DNA of 24,356 nucleotides from the NCBI GenBank assembly GCA_027343725.1, contig DAHWKH010000028.1, positions 1 through 24,356 of the forward strand. The letters are read 5' to 3'. This document shows positions 7,415 through 14,313 of this stretch, in pieces. Below the pieces are notes generated by a model. It did no database searches. It saw only the letters and a list, made by a program, of their open reading frames with translations, and was not told the DNA's origin. Source of the stretch: Acidiferrobacteraceae bacterium. GTDB lineage: Bacteria > Pseudomonadota > Gammaproteobacteria > Acidiferrobacterales > Acidiferrobacteraceae. How positions within the stretch are numbered: the stretch's first letter is position 1; each line of letters starts with the position of its first letter. The position numbers and the translations under genes are program-made.

Positions 7415-7792
7415 TCAGTACGCGTTGACCACGGCTTGGACGCCGGGCACCGCCCCCACCACCTTCTCCACGACGTTGCGCAGATCCAGGACGGAATTGG
7501 GGCAGCCGGCGCACGCGCCTTTCATGCGCACCCGCACCACCCGATCCTCGATCGCGACGAGATCGATATCGCCGCCGTCGCGCGCGAGAATCCGCCGGAC
7601 CGTGTCCACGGCCTCGCGCACCGCGGCCGGATCCGGCGGCTCATTGCTTGCGGGCGCGCTGCGGCGTTCGCTGTGCTGGGCCATGGCCTGGGCCCGGGCG
7701 ATGCGGTAGGCGGCGTCCGGGTCGCTCATCTCGAGCGCGTCCAGTTCCTCTTCCGTATAAAAGCGGATCGCTCGCGGGGCGGTTTCGGTCAT
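7415..7792 (-). CDS. NifU C-terminal-domain (Nfu) iron-sulfur cluster protein
   Basis: A 125-residue protein. The last ~75 residues form a Nfu domain with the conserved ILARDGGDIDLV segment and the CxxC pair C94-A-G-C97 in KGACAGCPNS, which holds or transfers a 4Fe-4S cluster between subunits of a dimer. The first 50 residues are charged and helical (FYTEEELDALEMSDPDAAYR) and unlike the A-type N-terminus of E. coli NfuA, so it is a single-domain Nfu with its own extension. The protein is cytosolic and would deliver clusters to apo-proteins. It is divergent from the ACP gene and followed by the unknown 105-residue protein, which may be its partner. Confidence 0.85.
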   Translation of the reverse strand: MTETAPRAIRFYTEEELDALEMSDPDAAYRIARAQAMAQHSERRSAPASNEPPDPAAVREAVDTVRRILARDGGDIDLVAIEDRVVRVRMKGACAGCPNSVLDLRNVVEKVVGAVPGVQAVVNAY

Positions 7793-7880
7793 GGGCTTAT
7801 TCTACCAGAACGCGAAAGACGCGCTAAGGCGCCGCTCAGCGGCCCGCCTGCGGACCTGATCAGCCCGCCCGGCCGCCCGA

Positions 7881-7909
7881 TTGACAGCTCCGAGGGCCGA
7901 ACCTAGAGT
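7881..7909 (+). promoter_or_regulatory. Sigma70 promoter candidate for the acyl carrier protein gene
   Basis: TTGACA (7881-7886, 6/6) and TAGAGT (7904-7909, 4/6) are separated by exactly 17 bases, in the 206-base divergent gap between the Nfu gene and the ACP gene. Transcription would start near 7916, giving a leader of about 80 bases. This is the best-matching promoter in the window. The remaining part of the gap (7793-7880) shows nothing I can name. Confidence 0.6.
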
Positions 7910-7998
7910 GGCCGCGGTTATCGGCCCGAGAGGGATCGGTTGGGGCCGGGACGGTCGCGCGATCAAGGCGGCCCATGACAAGGAATCAAGGAGCTGAT

Positions 7999-8259
7999 AT
8001 GACAAGTCCCGCTGAGATTCGTAAGGACGTGGAGTCCATAGTCCGGACCTACGGCAAGCTGAAGGAACCGATACCGGGCGACCGCGATCTGTATACCGAT
8101 CTCGGGGTCGAATCGGTCAACGCCATCAGCATCCTGCTGGCGCTGGAGACCCGGTTTCAGGCGCCGATCGATGACGCCCGGTTCGTGGAGGCCCGGACGC
8201 TCGATGGCCTGGTCGGGCTCATCGCAACCACGCAGGCCGGGGACTCGCGCGTCGCATAG
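7999..8259 (+). CDS. Stand-alone acyl carrier protein
   Basis: An 86-residue acidic helical protein of the phosphopantetheine-binding family. The attachment motif is DLGVES39V, with the serine preceded by glutamate instead of the usual aspartate of DSL, followed by the helix NAISILLALETRFQ and the DDARFVEARTLDGLVGLI third/fourth helix region. The Ser39 hydroxyl would be loaded with 4'-phosphopantetheine. It is not next to fabD, fabG or fabF, so it is not the housekeeping AcpP of a fab cluster. It may be a dedicated carrier for a specialised acylation or polyketide/lipid step. The start ATG 7999 is set by AAGGAG (7988-7993); an upstream ATG at 7975 would bury that site. The next gene on the same strand is a response regulator 150 bases later. 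Confidence 0.82.
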   Translation: MTSPAEIRKDVESIVRTYGKLKEPIPGDRDLYTDLGVESVNAISILLALETRFQAPIDDARFVEARTLDGLVGLIATTQAGDSRVA

Positions 8260-8310
8260 GCCGCAAAGCCCCACGGGCCGGGCCCCGGGGGCACGTCTCG
8301 ACCCCGCCGA

Positions 8311-8338
8311 TTGACTTTGGGGATTTTCCTTCTAAGGT
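8311..8338 (+). promoter_or_regulatory. Candidate promoter/operator before the response regulator gene
   Basis: TTGACT (8311-8316), a 16-base spacer, then TAAGGT (8333-8338, 3/6). The ends of this region form an imperfect inverted repeat, TTGACTTT (8311-8318) and AAGGTCAA (8334-8341), 7 of 8 positions complementary, which could be a binding site. The ORF can be opened at this TTG, but the overlap with promoter-like sequence argues against it. Confidence 0.35.
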
Positions 8339-8409
8339 CAAGGGAAGACTTTGCGGAGCCAAGGCCTTGGATGCCGATGCCTGCGCTCCGCGTACAGGAA
8401 GGGGTGAGA

Positions 8410-9660
8410 GTGAGCGCGACTACCGCAGTTTTGGCGGCGCGAAGTGCGGGCAAGGTCCTCGTGGTCGACGATTCCGCCGTGATCCGTCAAGCGATCAGCA
8501 AGATGTTGAAGGTCGACTTCGACGTCGTGGTCGCCAATGACGGCGAGGCGGGATGGGACGCCTTGGCGCAGGCCGCCGACATCGGCGTTCTGATTACCGA
8601 CATCGAAATGCCGCGTCTCGACGGCTATGCCCTCATATGCCGCGTGCGGGCAAGCGACGACGCCCGGATCCGCGAGTTGCCCATCATCGTCATCACGGGC
8701 GCCGATGATGACGAAACGAAGACCCGGGCCTATGCCTGCGGCGCCACCGATTTCATCACCAAACCCCTGAACCTCGCGCAACTCCAGGCCTGCACCCAGG
8801 CCTACATGCGATTCGAGCAGCCCTTAACGGGTGCCGAGGAGCCGCCCCAGGGCCTGGTCGGGCGGCGGGGCTTCGAGGAACACGGGGAGGCCCGCTGGCG
8901 GAGCGACCGCAAGGACGGGCTCACGGTGTTGACGATCGCCATCGACAAGGTCCGGGCGTTGTACCGCGAGCATGGCGATGAGCGCATGGCGGAGTTCGTC
9001 GATCACGTGATGAGTGTCCTGCGCGCCGAATTGCCCCCGCAGGGGGCCTGTTTCGCGCGCCTCGGCGGGGCGGAGTTCGGGGTCCTTTTGGCCGGCGCCA
9101 AAAGCCGCGGCCTGCCGTTCGGACAGCAGCTGGTGGCGGCACTGGCCGCCCACCCGACGCGTGACGGCAAGGTCTTGAGCATCAGTGTCGGGGTGGCCTC
9201 GGCGGAGGAGGGGGCGGAGAGCTTCCGCGGACTCTGGCAGCTGGCGGAGGAGCGCTTGAAGCGGGCCGTGGCGCTCGGCGGCAATCGGGTCAGCGCCTCG
9301 GCCCTCAGTGACACCCTGGGGGGCGCGGAGGAACTCGTGCTCGACGACGTGGCGCCCCCGCCCGCGCCCGAGGGCGATGCCGAAGGCGCAGGCGAGCCCC
9401 TGCTCGTGCCGGAGTTCGTGGCCGAACCCTTGCCCCCGGGTGCCCCGGAGTCCGAAGGCCGCAGGCGCGACCTCGTCAGTCTCGACCGGGTCCTCTGGTG
9501 CCTCGCCGATGGCCGCGAGGCCTCGGTCGAACCGCACCTCGAGGCCGTCACCCGGGATGTCGTCCGCCTGCTCGAGTTTCTCGAGCGGCGCCGGGCGCTC
9601 GATCTCAAGGCCGCGATCGCGGCCTTGAGAGGCTCGCTCGGCCGCGAAGCCGACTTTTAG
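8410..9660 (+). CDS. Response regulator with receiver domain, degenerate GGDEF domain and C-terminal extension
   Basis: A 416-residue cytosolic regulator. Residues 15-125 form a receiver: D20-D21, phospho-acceptor D64 in LITDIEMPRLDG, T96 and K118 (FITKPLN). Residues about 165-300 align with a diguanylate cyclase domain, but the active-site signature reads G219-G-A-E-F223. The metal-binding acidic third residue is alanine, so synthase activity is unlikely. No RxxD inhibitory site is seen. A Pro/Glu-rich linker (about 310-350) leads to a roughly 65-residue helical tail containing an LLEFLERRRALDLKAAIAAL segment. I prefer GTG 8410, five bases after AAGGGG, over the TTG at 8311. No histidine kinase gene is adjacent, so the partner is unknown. 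Confidence 0.8.
   Translation: MSATTAVLAARSAGKVLVVDDSAVIRQAISKMLKVDFDVVVANDGEAGWDALAQAADIGVLITDIEMPRLDGYALICRVRASDDARIRELPIIVITGADDDETKTRAYACGATDFITKPLNLAQLQACTQAYMRFEQPLTGAEEPPQGLVGRRGFEEHGEARWRSDRKDGLTVLTIAIDKVRALYREHGDERMAEFVDHVMSVLRAELPPQGACFARLGGAEFGVLLAGAKSRGLPFGQQLVAALAAHPTRDGKVLSISVGVASAEEGAESFRGLWQLAEERLKRAVALGGNRVSASALSDTLGGAEELVLDDVAPPPAPEGDAEGAGEPLLVPEFVAEPLPPGAPESEGRRRDLVSLDRVLWCLADGREASVEPHLEAVTRDVVRLLEFLERRRALDLKAAIAALRGSLGREADF
9570..9586. repeat. 7-bp hairpin near the 3' end of the response regulator gene
   Basis: GCTCGAG, loop TTT, CTCGAGC, a perfect inverted repeat inside the coding sequence and 16 bases before the larger palindrome at 9603-9630. Confidence 0.6.
9603..9630. 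repeat. Perfect 28-base palindrome in the end of the response regulator gene
   Basis: The 14-base arm TCTCAAGGCCGCGA (9603-9616) is followed directly by its exact reverse complement (9617-9630), with no loop. The centre is GCGATCGC. It encodes part of the helical tail (DLKAAIAALR) and ends 30 bases before the gene end at 9660. No U tract follows on either strand. It could form a cruciform or an RNA hairpin protecting 3' ends of the two convergent transcripts, or be a DNA-binding site. Confidence 0.75.
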
Positions 9661-9666
9661 CGGCCC

Positions 9667-10734
9667 TCAGGTGAGGCGCGCGCGCTCGTACTGGGCGGGC
9701 CAGTCGATTTGGGTATGCAAGGCGCGCGCGGCGCGTTGCGGCCAGTAGGGGTCGCGCAGGAGTTCGCGCGCGAGGAACACGCAATCGGCAAGCCCGGTCG
9801 CGAGAATCTGCTCGGCCTGCAAGGGATCGGTGATGAGGCCGACCGCCCCGGTCGCGATGCCGACCTCCTGGCGGATGCGGGTCGCAAACGGCGTTTGATA
9901 GCCGGGCCCCGCCGGGATGCGGGCGTCGGGCACGAGGCCGCCGCTCGAGCAGTCGATCAGATCGACCCCGAGCGTTTTGAGTTCCCGACTCAAGACCAAC
10001 GACTGCTCGAGATCCCAGCCACCCTCGACCCAATCCGTGGCCGAGATCCGAACGAACAAGGGCAACGCCTCGGGCCACGCCGCGCGCACGGCACGTGCAA
10101 CCTCGAGCGGCAGCCGCAGGCGGTTCTTCAGCGTCCCGCCGTACAGGTCGTCGCGCTGGTTCGTGAGGGGCGAGAGGAATTCGTGCAGGAGATAGCCGTG
10201 CGCCATATGGATCTCGAGTGCGCGAAAGCCGGCCTCGTGCGCGCGCACCGCGGCCAGCCGGAACGCCTCCACGAGCCCCGGGAGTTCGTCGCGGTGGTAG
10301 GCCTTGGGCTTTGGGGACGCCTGTGAGAACGGCAGCGCGCTCGGCGCCCGCGGGGTCCAGCCGCCGGCGTCGGGCGCGAGCCCCTGACCGCCCCTCCAGG
10401 GGGCATCGGTCGAGGCCTTGCGTCCGGCATGCGCGATCTGGATCGCGGGTATGGCGCCGTGTTGCGCGATGAAGCGCGCAATCGGTTGCAGGGCCAGGGC
10501 GTGGTCGTCGGTCCACAGGCCCTGATCGCCCGGGCTGATGCGGCCGTCGGCGGTCACCGCGGTCGCCTCCATCATCACAAGGCCTGCGCCACCCACCGCA
10601 CGACTGCCGAGATGCACGAGATGCCAGGCGGTGGGGAATCCGTCGACGCTCGAGTATTGGCACATCGGCGACACGAACACGCGGTTGCGGGCGGTTTGTG
10701 AGCGCAGGGTCCAGGGGGAAAAGAGCCGACTCAC
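9667..10734 (-). CDS. NADH:flavin oxidoreductase of the Old Yellow Enzyme family (YqjM/NamA-like)
   Basis: A 355-residue FMN-dependent TIM-barrel ene-reductase that reduces activated C=C bonds of enones and nitro compounds with NAD(P)H. It belongs to the thermophilic-like/YqjM class. C25 in the SPMCQYSS motif tunes the flavin, followed by Y27. H176 and H179 in EIHMAHGYLLHEFLSPLTN bind the substrate carbonyl. The FMN-phosphate region is visible as GAVGLITDPLQAEQIL and DCVFLARELLRDPYWP near the C-terminus. The start is GTG 10734, four bases after AAGGAGG. It lies 35 bases downstream of epmA on the same strand, so it is probably in the efp-epmA transcript, although no functional link to EF-P is known to me. 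The convergent response regulator gene ends six bases away. Confidence 0.88.
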   Translation of the reverse strand: MSRLFSPWTLRSQTARNRVFVSPMCQYSSVDGFPTAWHLVHLGSRAVGGAGLVMMEATAVTADGRISPGDQGLWTDDHALALQPIARFIAQHGAIPAIQIAHAGRKASTDAPWRGGQGLAPDAGGWTPRAPSALPFSQASPKPKAYHRDELPGLVEAFRLAAVRAHEAGFRALEIHMAHGYLLHEFLSPLTNQRDDLYGGTLKNRLRLPLEVARAVRAAWPEALPLFVRISATDWVEGGWDLEQSLVLSRELKTLGVDLIDCSSGGLVPDARIPAGPGYQTPFATRIRQEVGIATGAVGLITDPLQAEQILATGLADCVFLARELLRDPYWPQRAARALHTQIDWPAQYERARLT

Positions 10735-10769
10735 GGTGCCTCCTTACGTTCGATATTGAGAGTGTGCCT

Positions 10770-11726
10770 TCAGGCCCGTTCCCACGGGAACGCGAGCGTT
10801 GCCGCGATGTCGTGCTCCCCGAGGGCCAGCATCAGCGCGCGATCGAAGCCGAGCGCCACACCCGCGCACGGCGGCAGGGACTTCTCGGTGAGCGCCGCGA
10901 GCAGGCGCGCGTCCTCGGGGATGGCGGGCAGGCCGCGCTGTGCGCGTTTTTGGCGTTCGCGCGCGAACCGGCGCCGATACTCATCGGCATCGGCCGCCTC
11001 CTGAAAACCGTTCGCGAGCTCCACGGCCCCGCAGTAGACCTCGAAGCGGTCGGCAAATCCGCGCTCATTGATGCGGGCAAGCGCCGCCTGGCTCTCCGGA
11101 TAGTCGACGACGACCGTCAGGCGGTCGGCCGCAAAACGCGGCGCGACGACCGTGCCCATGACGAGATCCAGGATCTGGTCGCGATCCTCGAAGGCGAGGG
11201 CCTCGGCCGAGGGTAGGAGCGCGCGCACGCGCCCCTGAAGGACTGGGAGCGAGTCGCCCATCGGGTCGCAGCCCAGGGCCTCGCGCATGAGGTCCTCATA
11301 GCGGACGATGCGCGCATCCCGGGCAAGACCCGGTACCAGTGAAGCGATCAGCGTGCAGACCTCGGCGATGAGCCGATCGCGGTCATACCCCACGGCATAC
11401 CACTCGATCAGCGTGAACTCCGGATTATGGCTGCGCCCGCTTTCCTCGAGCCGAAAGGCCTTGGTGATCTGGAATATCGATCCGCTCCCGGCGCACAGGA
11501 GCCGCTTCATGGCATACTCGGGCGAGGTCTGCAGAAAGAGCGGCCCGTCATGGTCGTGGGTCACGAACTGCGCGAGCTGGGCGTCGGTGGCGCCTGCGCG
11601 CGCGAGGAGCGGGGTCTCGACCTCGAGGTAGCCGCGTTCGCCGAAAAACGCGCGCACGCGGGCGAGTGACGCCGCCCGCTGCTCGAGGGCTTTGAGCGTC
11701 GCGCGCGGTTGCCAATCGTGCTCCAA
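10770..11726 (-). CDS. epmA: EF-P--(R)-beta-lysine ligase EpmA
   Basis: A 318-residue class-II lysyl-tRNA-synthetase paralogue lacking the anticodon-binding domain (also called PoxA, GenX or YjeA). It activates (R)-beta-lysine with ATP and joins it to the conserved lysine of EF-P in the cytosol. Motif 2 is visible as FQITKAFRLEESGRSHNPEF, and motif 3 as GVALGFDRALMLALG near the C-terminus. The length fits EpmA (about 325) rather than LysS. The start is an unusual TTG at 11726, supported by AAGGAG in the last two sense codons of efp (AAG GAG TAG), six bases upstream. The gene starts three bases after the efp stop and is therefore tightly coupled to efp. Confidence 0.92.
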   Translation of the reverse strand: MEHDWQPRATLKALEQRAASLARVRAFFGERGYLEVETPLLARAGATDAQLAQFVTHDHDGPLFLQTSPEYAMKRLLCAGSGSIFQITKAFRLEESGRSHNPEFTLIEWYAVGYDRDRLIAEVCTLIASLVPGLARDARIVRYEDLMREALGCDPMGDSLPVLQGRVRALLPSAEALAFEDRDQILDLVMGTVVAPRFAADRLTVVVDYPESQAALARINERGFADRFEVYCGAVELANGFQEAADADEYRRRFARERQKRAQRGLPAIPEDARLLAALTEKSLPPCAGVALGFDRALMLALGEHDIAATLAFPWERA

Positions 11727-11729
11727 GGT

Positions 11730-12299
11730 CTACTCCTTGGCGCGCGCGATGTATTCCCCGGTCTGGGTGTTGACTTTGAGGATGTCCCCGATATTGATGA
11801 ACAGCGGCACGCGCACGACCGCGCCGGTCTCGAGGGTCGCGGGCTTGCCGCCCCCGCCGCTCGTGTCGCCGCGTACCCCGGGATCGGTCTCCGTGACCTT
11901 GAGTGTCACGTGGATGGGCGGTTCGACCGACAAGGGCACGCCGTCCCAGAGGGTGAGGAGGCACACGGCCTGCTCCTTGAGCCACTTCCCGGCGTCCCCC
12001 ACCGCGGTTTTGTCGGCGGCGAGCTGTTCGAAGGTCTCGGGCGACATGAAGTACCAGAATTCGCCGTCATTGTAGAGATACTGCATCTCGACATCGACGA
12101 CATCGGCGCCCGGGACCGTGTCCCCGGACTTGAAGGTGCGCTCCACGACACGCCCGGTGCGCAGATTCCGGATCTTCACGCGATTGAAGGCCTGGCCCTT
12201 GCCGGGTTTGACAAACTCGTTCTCGATGATCGCGCACGGATCCTGATCCAGCATGATCTTGAGGCCGTTCTTGAACTCGTTGGTGCTATAGGTCGCCAT
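11730..12299 (-). CDS. efp: Translation elongation factor P
   Basis: A 189-residue three-domain protein (KOW-like N-terminal domain and two OB folds) that enters the ribosomal E site and rescues ribosomes stalled at polyproline. The N-terminal loop reads KPGK34GQA; K34 is the residue modified with beta-lysine in E. coli-type systems, in agreement with epmA and epmB alongside. The signature near residues 150-169 (KPATLETGAVVRVPLFINIG) and the terminal TGEYIARAKE fit the family. It is the first gene of the efp-epmA-reductase transcript, with epmB divergent 66 bases away. Confidence 0.95.
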   Translation of the reverse strand: MATYSTNEFKNGLKIMLDQDPCAIIENEFVKPGKGQAFNRVKIRNLRTGRVVERTFKSGDTVPGADVVDVEMQYLYNDGEFWYFMSPETFEQLAADKTAVGDAGKWLKEQAVCLLTLWDGVPLSVEPPIHVTLKVTETDPGVRGDTSGGGGKPATLETGAVVRVPLFINIGDILKVNTQTGEYIARAKE

Positions 12300-12364
12300 G
12301 GTGGTCTCTGGTCAATGGGTTCCTGTCCCTTGCCTTTTCCTCGGCGAACACGGACAGTGCCCGC

Positions 12365-12371
12365 TATGATA
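12365..12371 (-). promoter_or_regulatory. Candidate -10 element for efp overlapping the epmB start codon
   Basis: On the minus strand TATCAT (5/6 to consensus) lies at 12366-12371, about 67 bases before the efp start. On the plus strand the same bases contain the ATG of epmB (12366-12368). No -35 is evident at the right distance. The evidence is only a hexamer match. Confidence 0.25.
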
Positions 12372-13370
12372 CCTGGAACTTCCCCGGCACGGCAGGCACC
12401 CTGGCGTCTGGAGCTCGCGCGCGCAATCGTCGACCCGGAAGAGCTCCTGCGGCTCCTCGAACTCCCGGACGCCCTCTTGCCCGCCGCCCGGCGGGCGCAC
12501 GCCGTGTTCCCGTTGCGGGTGCCGCGGCCGTATCTTGCGCGCATGGCGAAGGGCGACGCGCGCGACCCGCTCCTGCGTCAGGTGTTGCCGCTTGCCGCGG
12601 AAGAGGCCGTGGTCCCGGGCTTCGGGCCCGATCCGGTCCAGGACCTCGCGGCGCACGCCGCCCCCGGCGTCCTGCGCAAGTACGCCGGACGCGTGCTCCT
12701 GACGGCGACCGGGGCCTGCGGGGTGCACTGCCGCTATTGCTTTCGCCGCCATTTCCCCTACGAGGAGGCCAACGCCGCCCGCGAGCGTTTTGCGGCGCCG
12801 CTTGCGTATCTCGCCGCGCACACCGACCTGCATGAGGTGATCTTGAGCGGCGGGGACCCCCTGACCTTGCGCGACGAGAAGCTGGCGGAGTTCGTGAGCG
12901 GCCTGCGGGGCGTCCCGCACATCCGGCGACTGCGGGTCCACACCCGCCTGCCTGTGGTGGTCCCGAGCCGCGTCGACGACGAGTTGCTCGCGTGGCTTGG
13001 GCAATCGCCGGTGCCCGTGATCCTGGTGTTGCATATCAACCACGCCCGGGAGATCGACGAGCCCTTGCGCGCGGCCTGCGCGCGCCTGCGCGCCTCGGGG
13101 GTGACGCTGCTCAACCAGGCGGTCCTCCTGTCGGGCGTGAACGACGACCTCGAGACGCTCGTGGCGCTGAGCGAGGGCCTGATGGACGCGGGTGTCCTCC
13201 CCTACTACCTGCACATGCTGGACCCGGTTGCGGGCGCCGCGCACTTTGCGGTCGGCGAGACTCAGGCGCGCGCTTTGCTCGCGGGGCTCCGGGCGCGGCT
13301 GCCGGGCTACCTCGTGCCGCGTTTGGCGCGCGAGGAGCCGGGGGCTTCCGCCAAGACCATCCTGCTCTAA
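12366..13370 (+). CDS. epmB: EF-P beta-lysylation protein EpmB (lysine 2,3-aminomutase-like)
   Basis: A 334-residue radical-SAM, PLP-dependent aminomutase that converts lysine to (R)-beta-lysine, the substrate of EpmA. The 4Fe-4S ligands form the CxxxCxxC motif C118-G-V-H-C122-R-Y-C125-F. The EVILSGGDPLTL segment and the partial barrel follow. K330 in the terminal ASAKTILL is the candidate PLP Schiff-base lysine. The protein lacks the long C-terminal extension of clostridial KamA and matches E. coli EpmB (342). No Shine-Dalgarno is visible before ATG 12366; an in-frame GTG at 12357 is a possible alternative. It is divergent from efp-epmA. Confidence 0.9.
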   Translation: MIPGTSPARQAPWRLELARAIVDPEELLRLLELPDALLPAARRAHAVFPLRVPRPYLARMAKGDARDPLLRQVLPLAAEEAVVPGFGPDPVQDLAAHAAPGVLRKYAGRVLLTATGACGVHCRYCFRRHFPYEEANAARERFAAPLAYLAAHTDLHEVILSGGDPLTLRDEKLAEFVSGLRGVPHIRRLRVHTRLPVVVPSRVDDELLAWLGQSPVPVILVLHINHAREIDEPLRAACARLRASGVTLLNQAVLLSGVNDDLETLVALSEGLMDAGVLPYYLHMLDPVAGAAHFAVGETQARALLAGLRARLPGYLVPRLAREEPGASAKTILL

Positions 13371-13380
13371 GGGCGCGGGT

Positions 13381-13410
13381 TTGGCGTCCGCGCGCAACCC
13401 CGGTTACAGT
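13381..13410 (+). promoter_or_regulatory. Candidate promoter for the membrane protein gene
   Basis: TTGGCG (13381-13386) and TACAGT (13405-13410) with an 18-base spacer, each 4/6 to consensus, lie in the 60-base gap after epmB. Transcription would begin close to the ribosome binding site GGAGAGGAAG (13419-13428). Confidence 0.35.
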
Positions 13411-13430
13411 GGGCGATTGGAGAGGAAGAC

Positions 13431-14309
13431 GTGGTCCTAAGCGCTATCAATCTGTGGAACCCGGACATGGCAGGCCTCGGGCTCGGACTGGCCCTCGTCA
13501 CCGCGTTCGTCCTCGGCATGGTGCACGGCATCACCCCGGATGAACACACCTGGCCCATCACCTTCAATTACGCGATCGGGTCCTACTCGATCCGCGGGGG
13601 GATGCGCGCCGGGCTCCTCTTTTCCCTCACGTTCACGTTGCAGAGGGCGCTTGCGAGCGAGCTTGCGTTCTACGCCGTGACCGCGTTCTTGCGCGGCGCC
13701 TTCTGGAACGCCCTCGTCTACGTGGTGGTGGGGGCGGTCATGCTCGGCTCGGGGCTTTATACCCTGAAAAACGGCGGCGTCCTGCACCTGTTCCACCATC
13801 ACGGTCCGGAGCCCGAGGCGCAGGATCCGCGGAGGCTGCCGTCCTACATGCCGCTCGTGCACGGGTTTATCGCCGGGTGGGGCACGGGCGCCTTCGCGAT
13901 TATCGTCTACACGGTGCTCGCGCCGGCCATGCACAGCCCGTATCTCGCGTTTTTGCCGGGCCTGCTCTTCGGGGCCGGGACCATGGTCATGCAGATCCTG
14001 CTGGGGGCGTTGTTCGGGTCGTGGATGGCGCGGCGCAAACTGGATGACCGGGCGCGTGTCTACGTGGCGCGCAAAATGGCCGGGCGCACGCTCGCCGGGG
14101 GCGGCGCCTGCTTTCTGATTGCCGGGGCCGCGGGCTTGCTCGACCCGGCCGTGATGACGGGCGGGATCGCGACCGGCGTGCGCGTCCATAATCTCGCGCA
14201 CTTGGGCGCCGGCCTCATGCTGGTCCTGGTGCCGCTTGTCCCGATCGCCGCGTACGCCTTCTGGAAGTCGCTGCGCGAGGCCCGGACCCTTTTCGGCGCG
14301 CACCCGTGA
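13431..14309 (+). CDS. Polytopic membrane protein with an HGITPDEH motif, possible metal transporter
   Basis: A 292-residue inner-membrane protein with about six hydrophobic helices. Helix 1 ends in H32-G-I-T-P-D37-E-H39-T, resembling the HX4DH signature of NiCoT/NicO/UreH nickel-cobalt transporters but with one extra residue between D and H. A histidine-rich loop, HLFHHHGPEPE, at about residues 122-132 separates the two membrane halves. The second half contains the G-W-G-T-G-A segment. These traits suggest transition-metal transport, but TauE/SafE-like or unrelated function cannot be excluded. The start GTG 13431 follows GGAGAGGAAG. No metal enzyme gene is next to it. It ends four bases before the convergent peroxiredoxin gene. 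Confidence 0.7.
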   Translation: MVLSAINLWNPDMAGLGLGLALVTAFVLGMVHGITPDEHTWPITFNYAIGSYSIRGGMRAGLLFSLTFTLQRALASELAFYAVTAFLRGAFWNALVYVVVGAVMLGSGLYTLKNGGVLHLFHHHGPEPEAQDPRRLPSYMPLVHGFIAGWGTGAFAIIVYTVLAPAMHSPYLAFLPGLLFGAGTMVMQILLGALFGSWMARRKLDDRARVYVARKMAGRTLAGGGACFLIAGAAGLLDPAVMTGGIATGVRVHNLAHLGAGLMLVLVPLVPIAAYAFWKSLREARTLFGAHP

Positions 14310-14313
14310 GGGC

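Noticed and set aside
8260..8310. GC-rich GGGCCGGGCCCCGGGGG stretch after the ACP gene as a terminator
   Set aside because: It can fold partly, but there is no U tract and the stem is not well defined.
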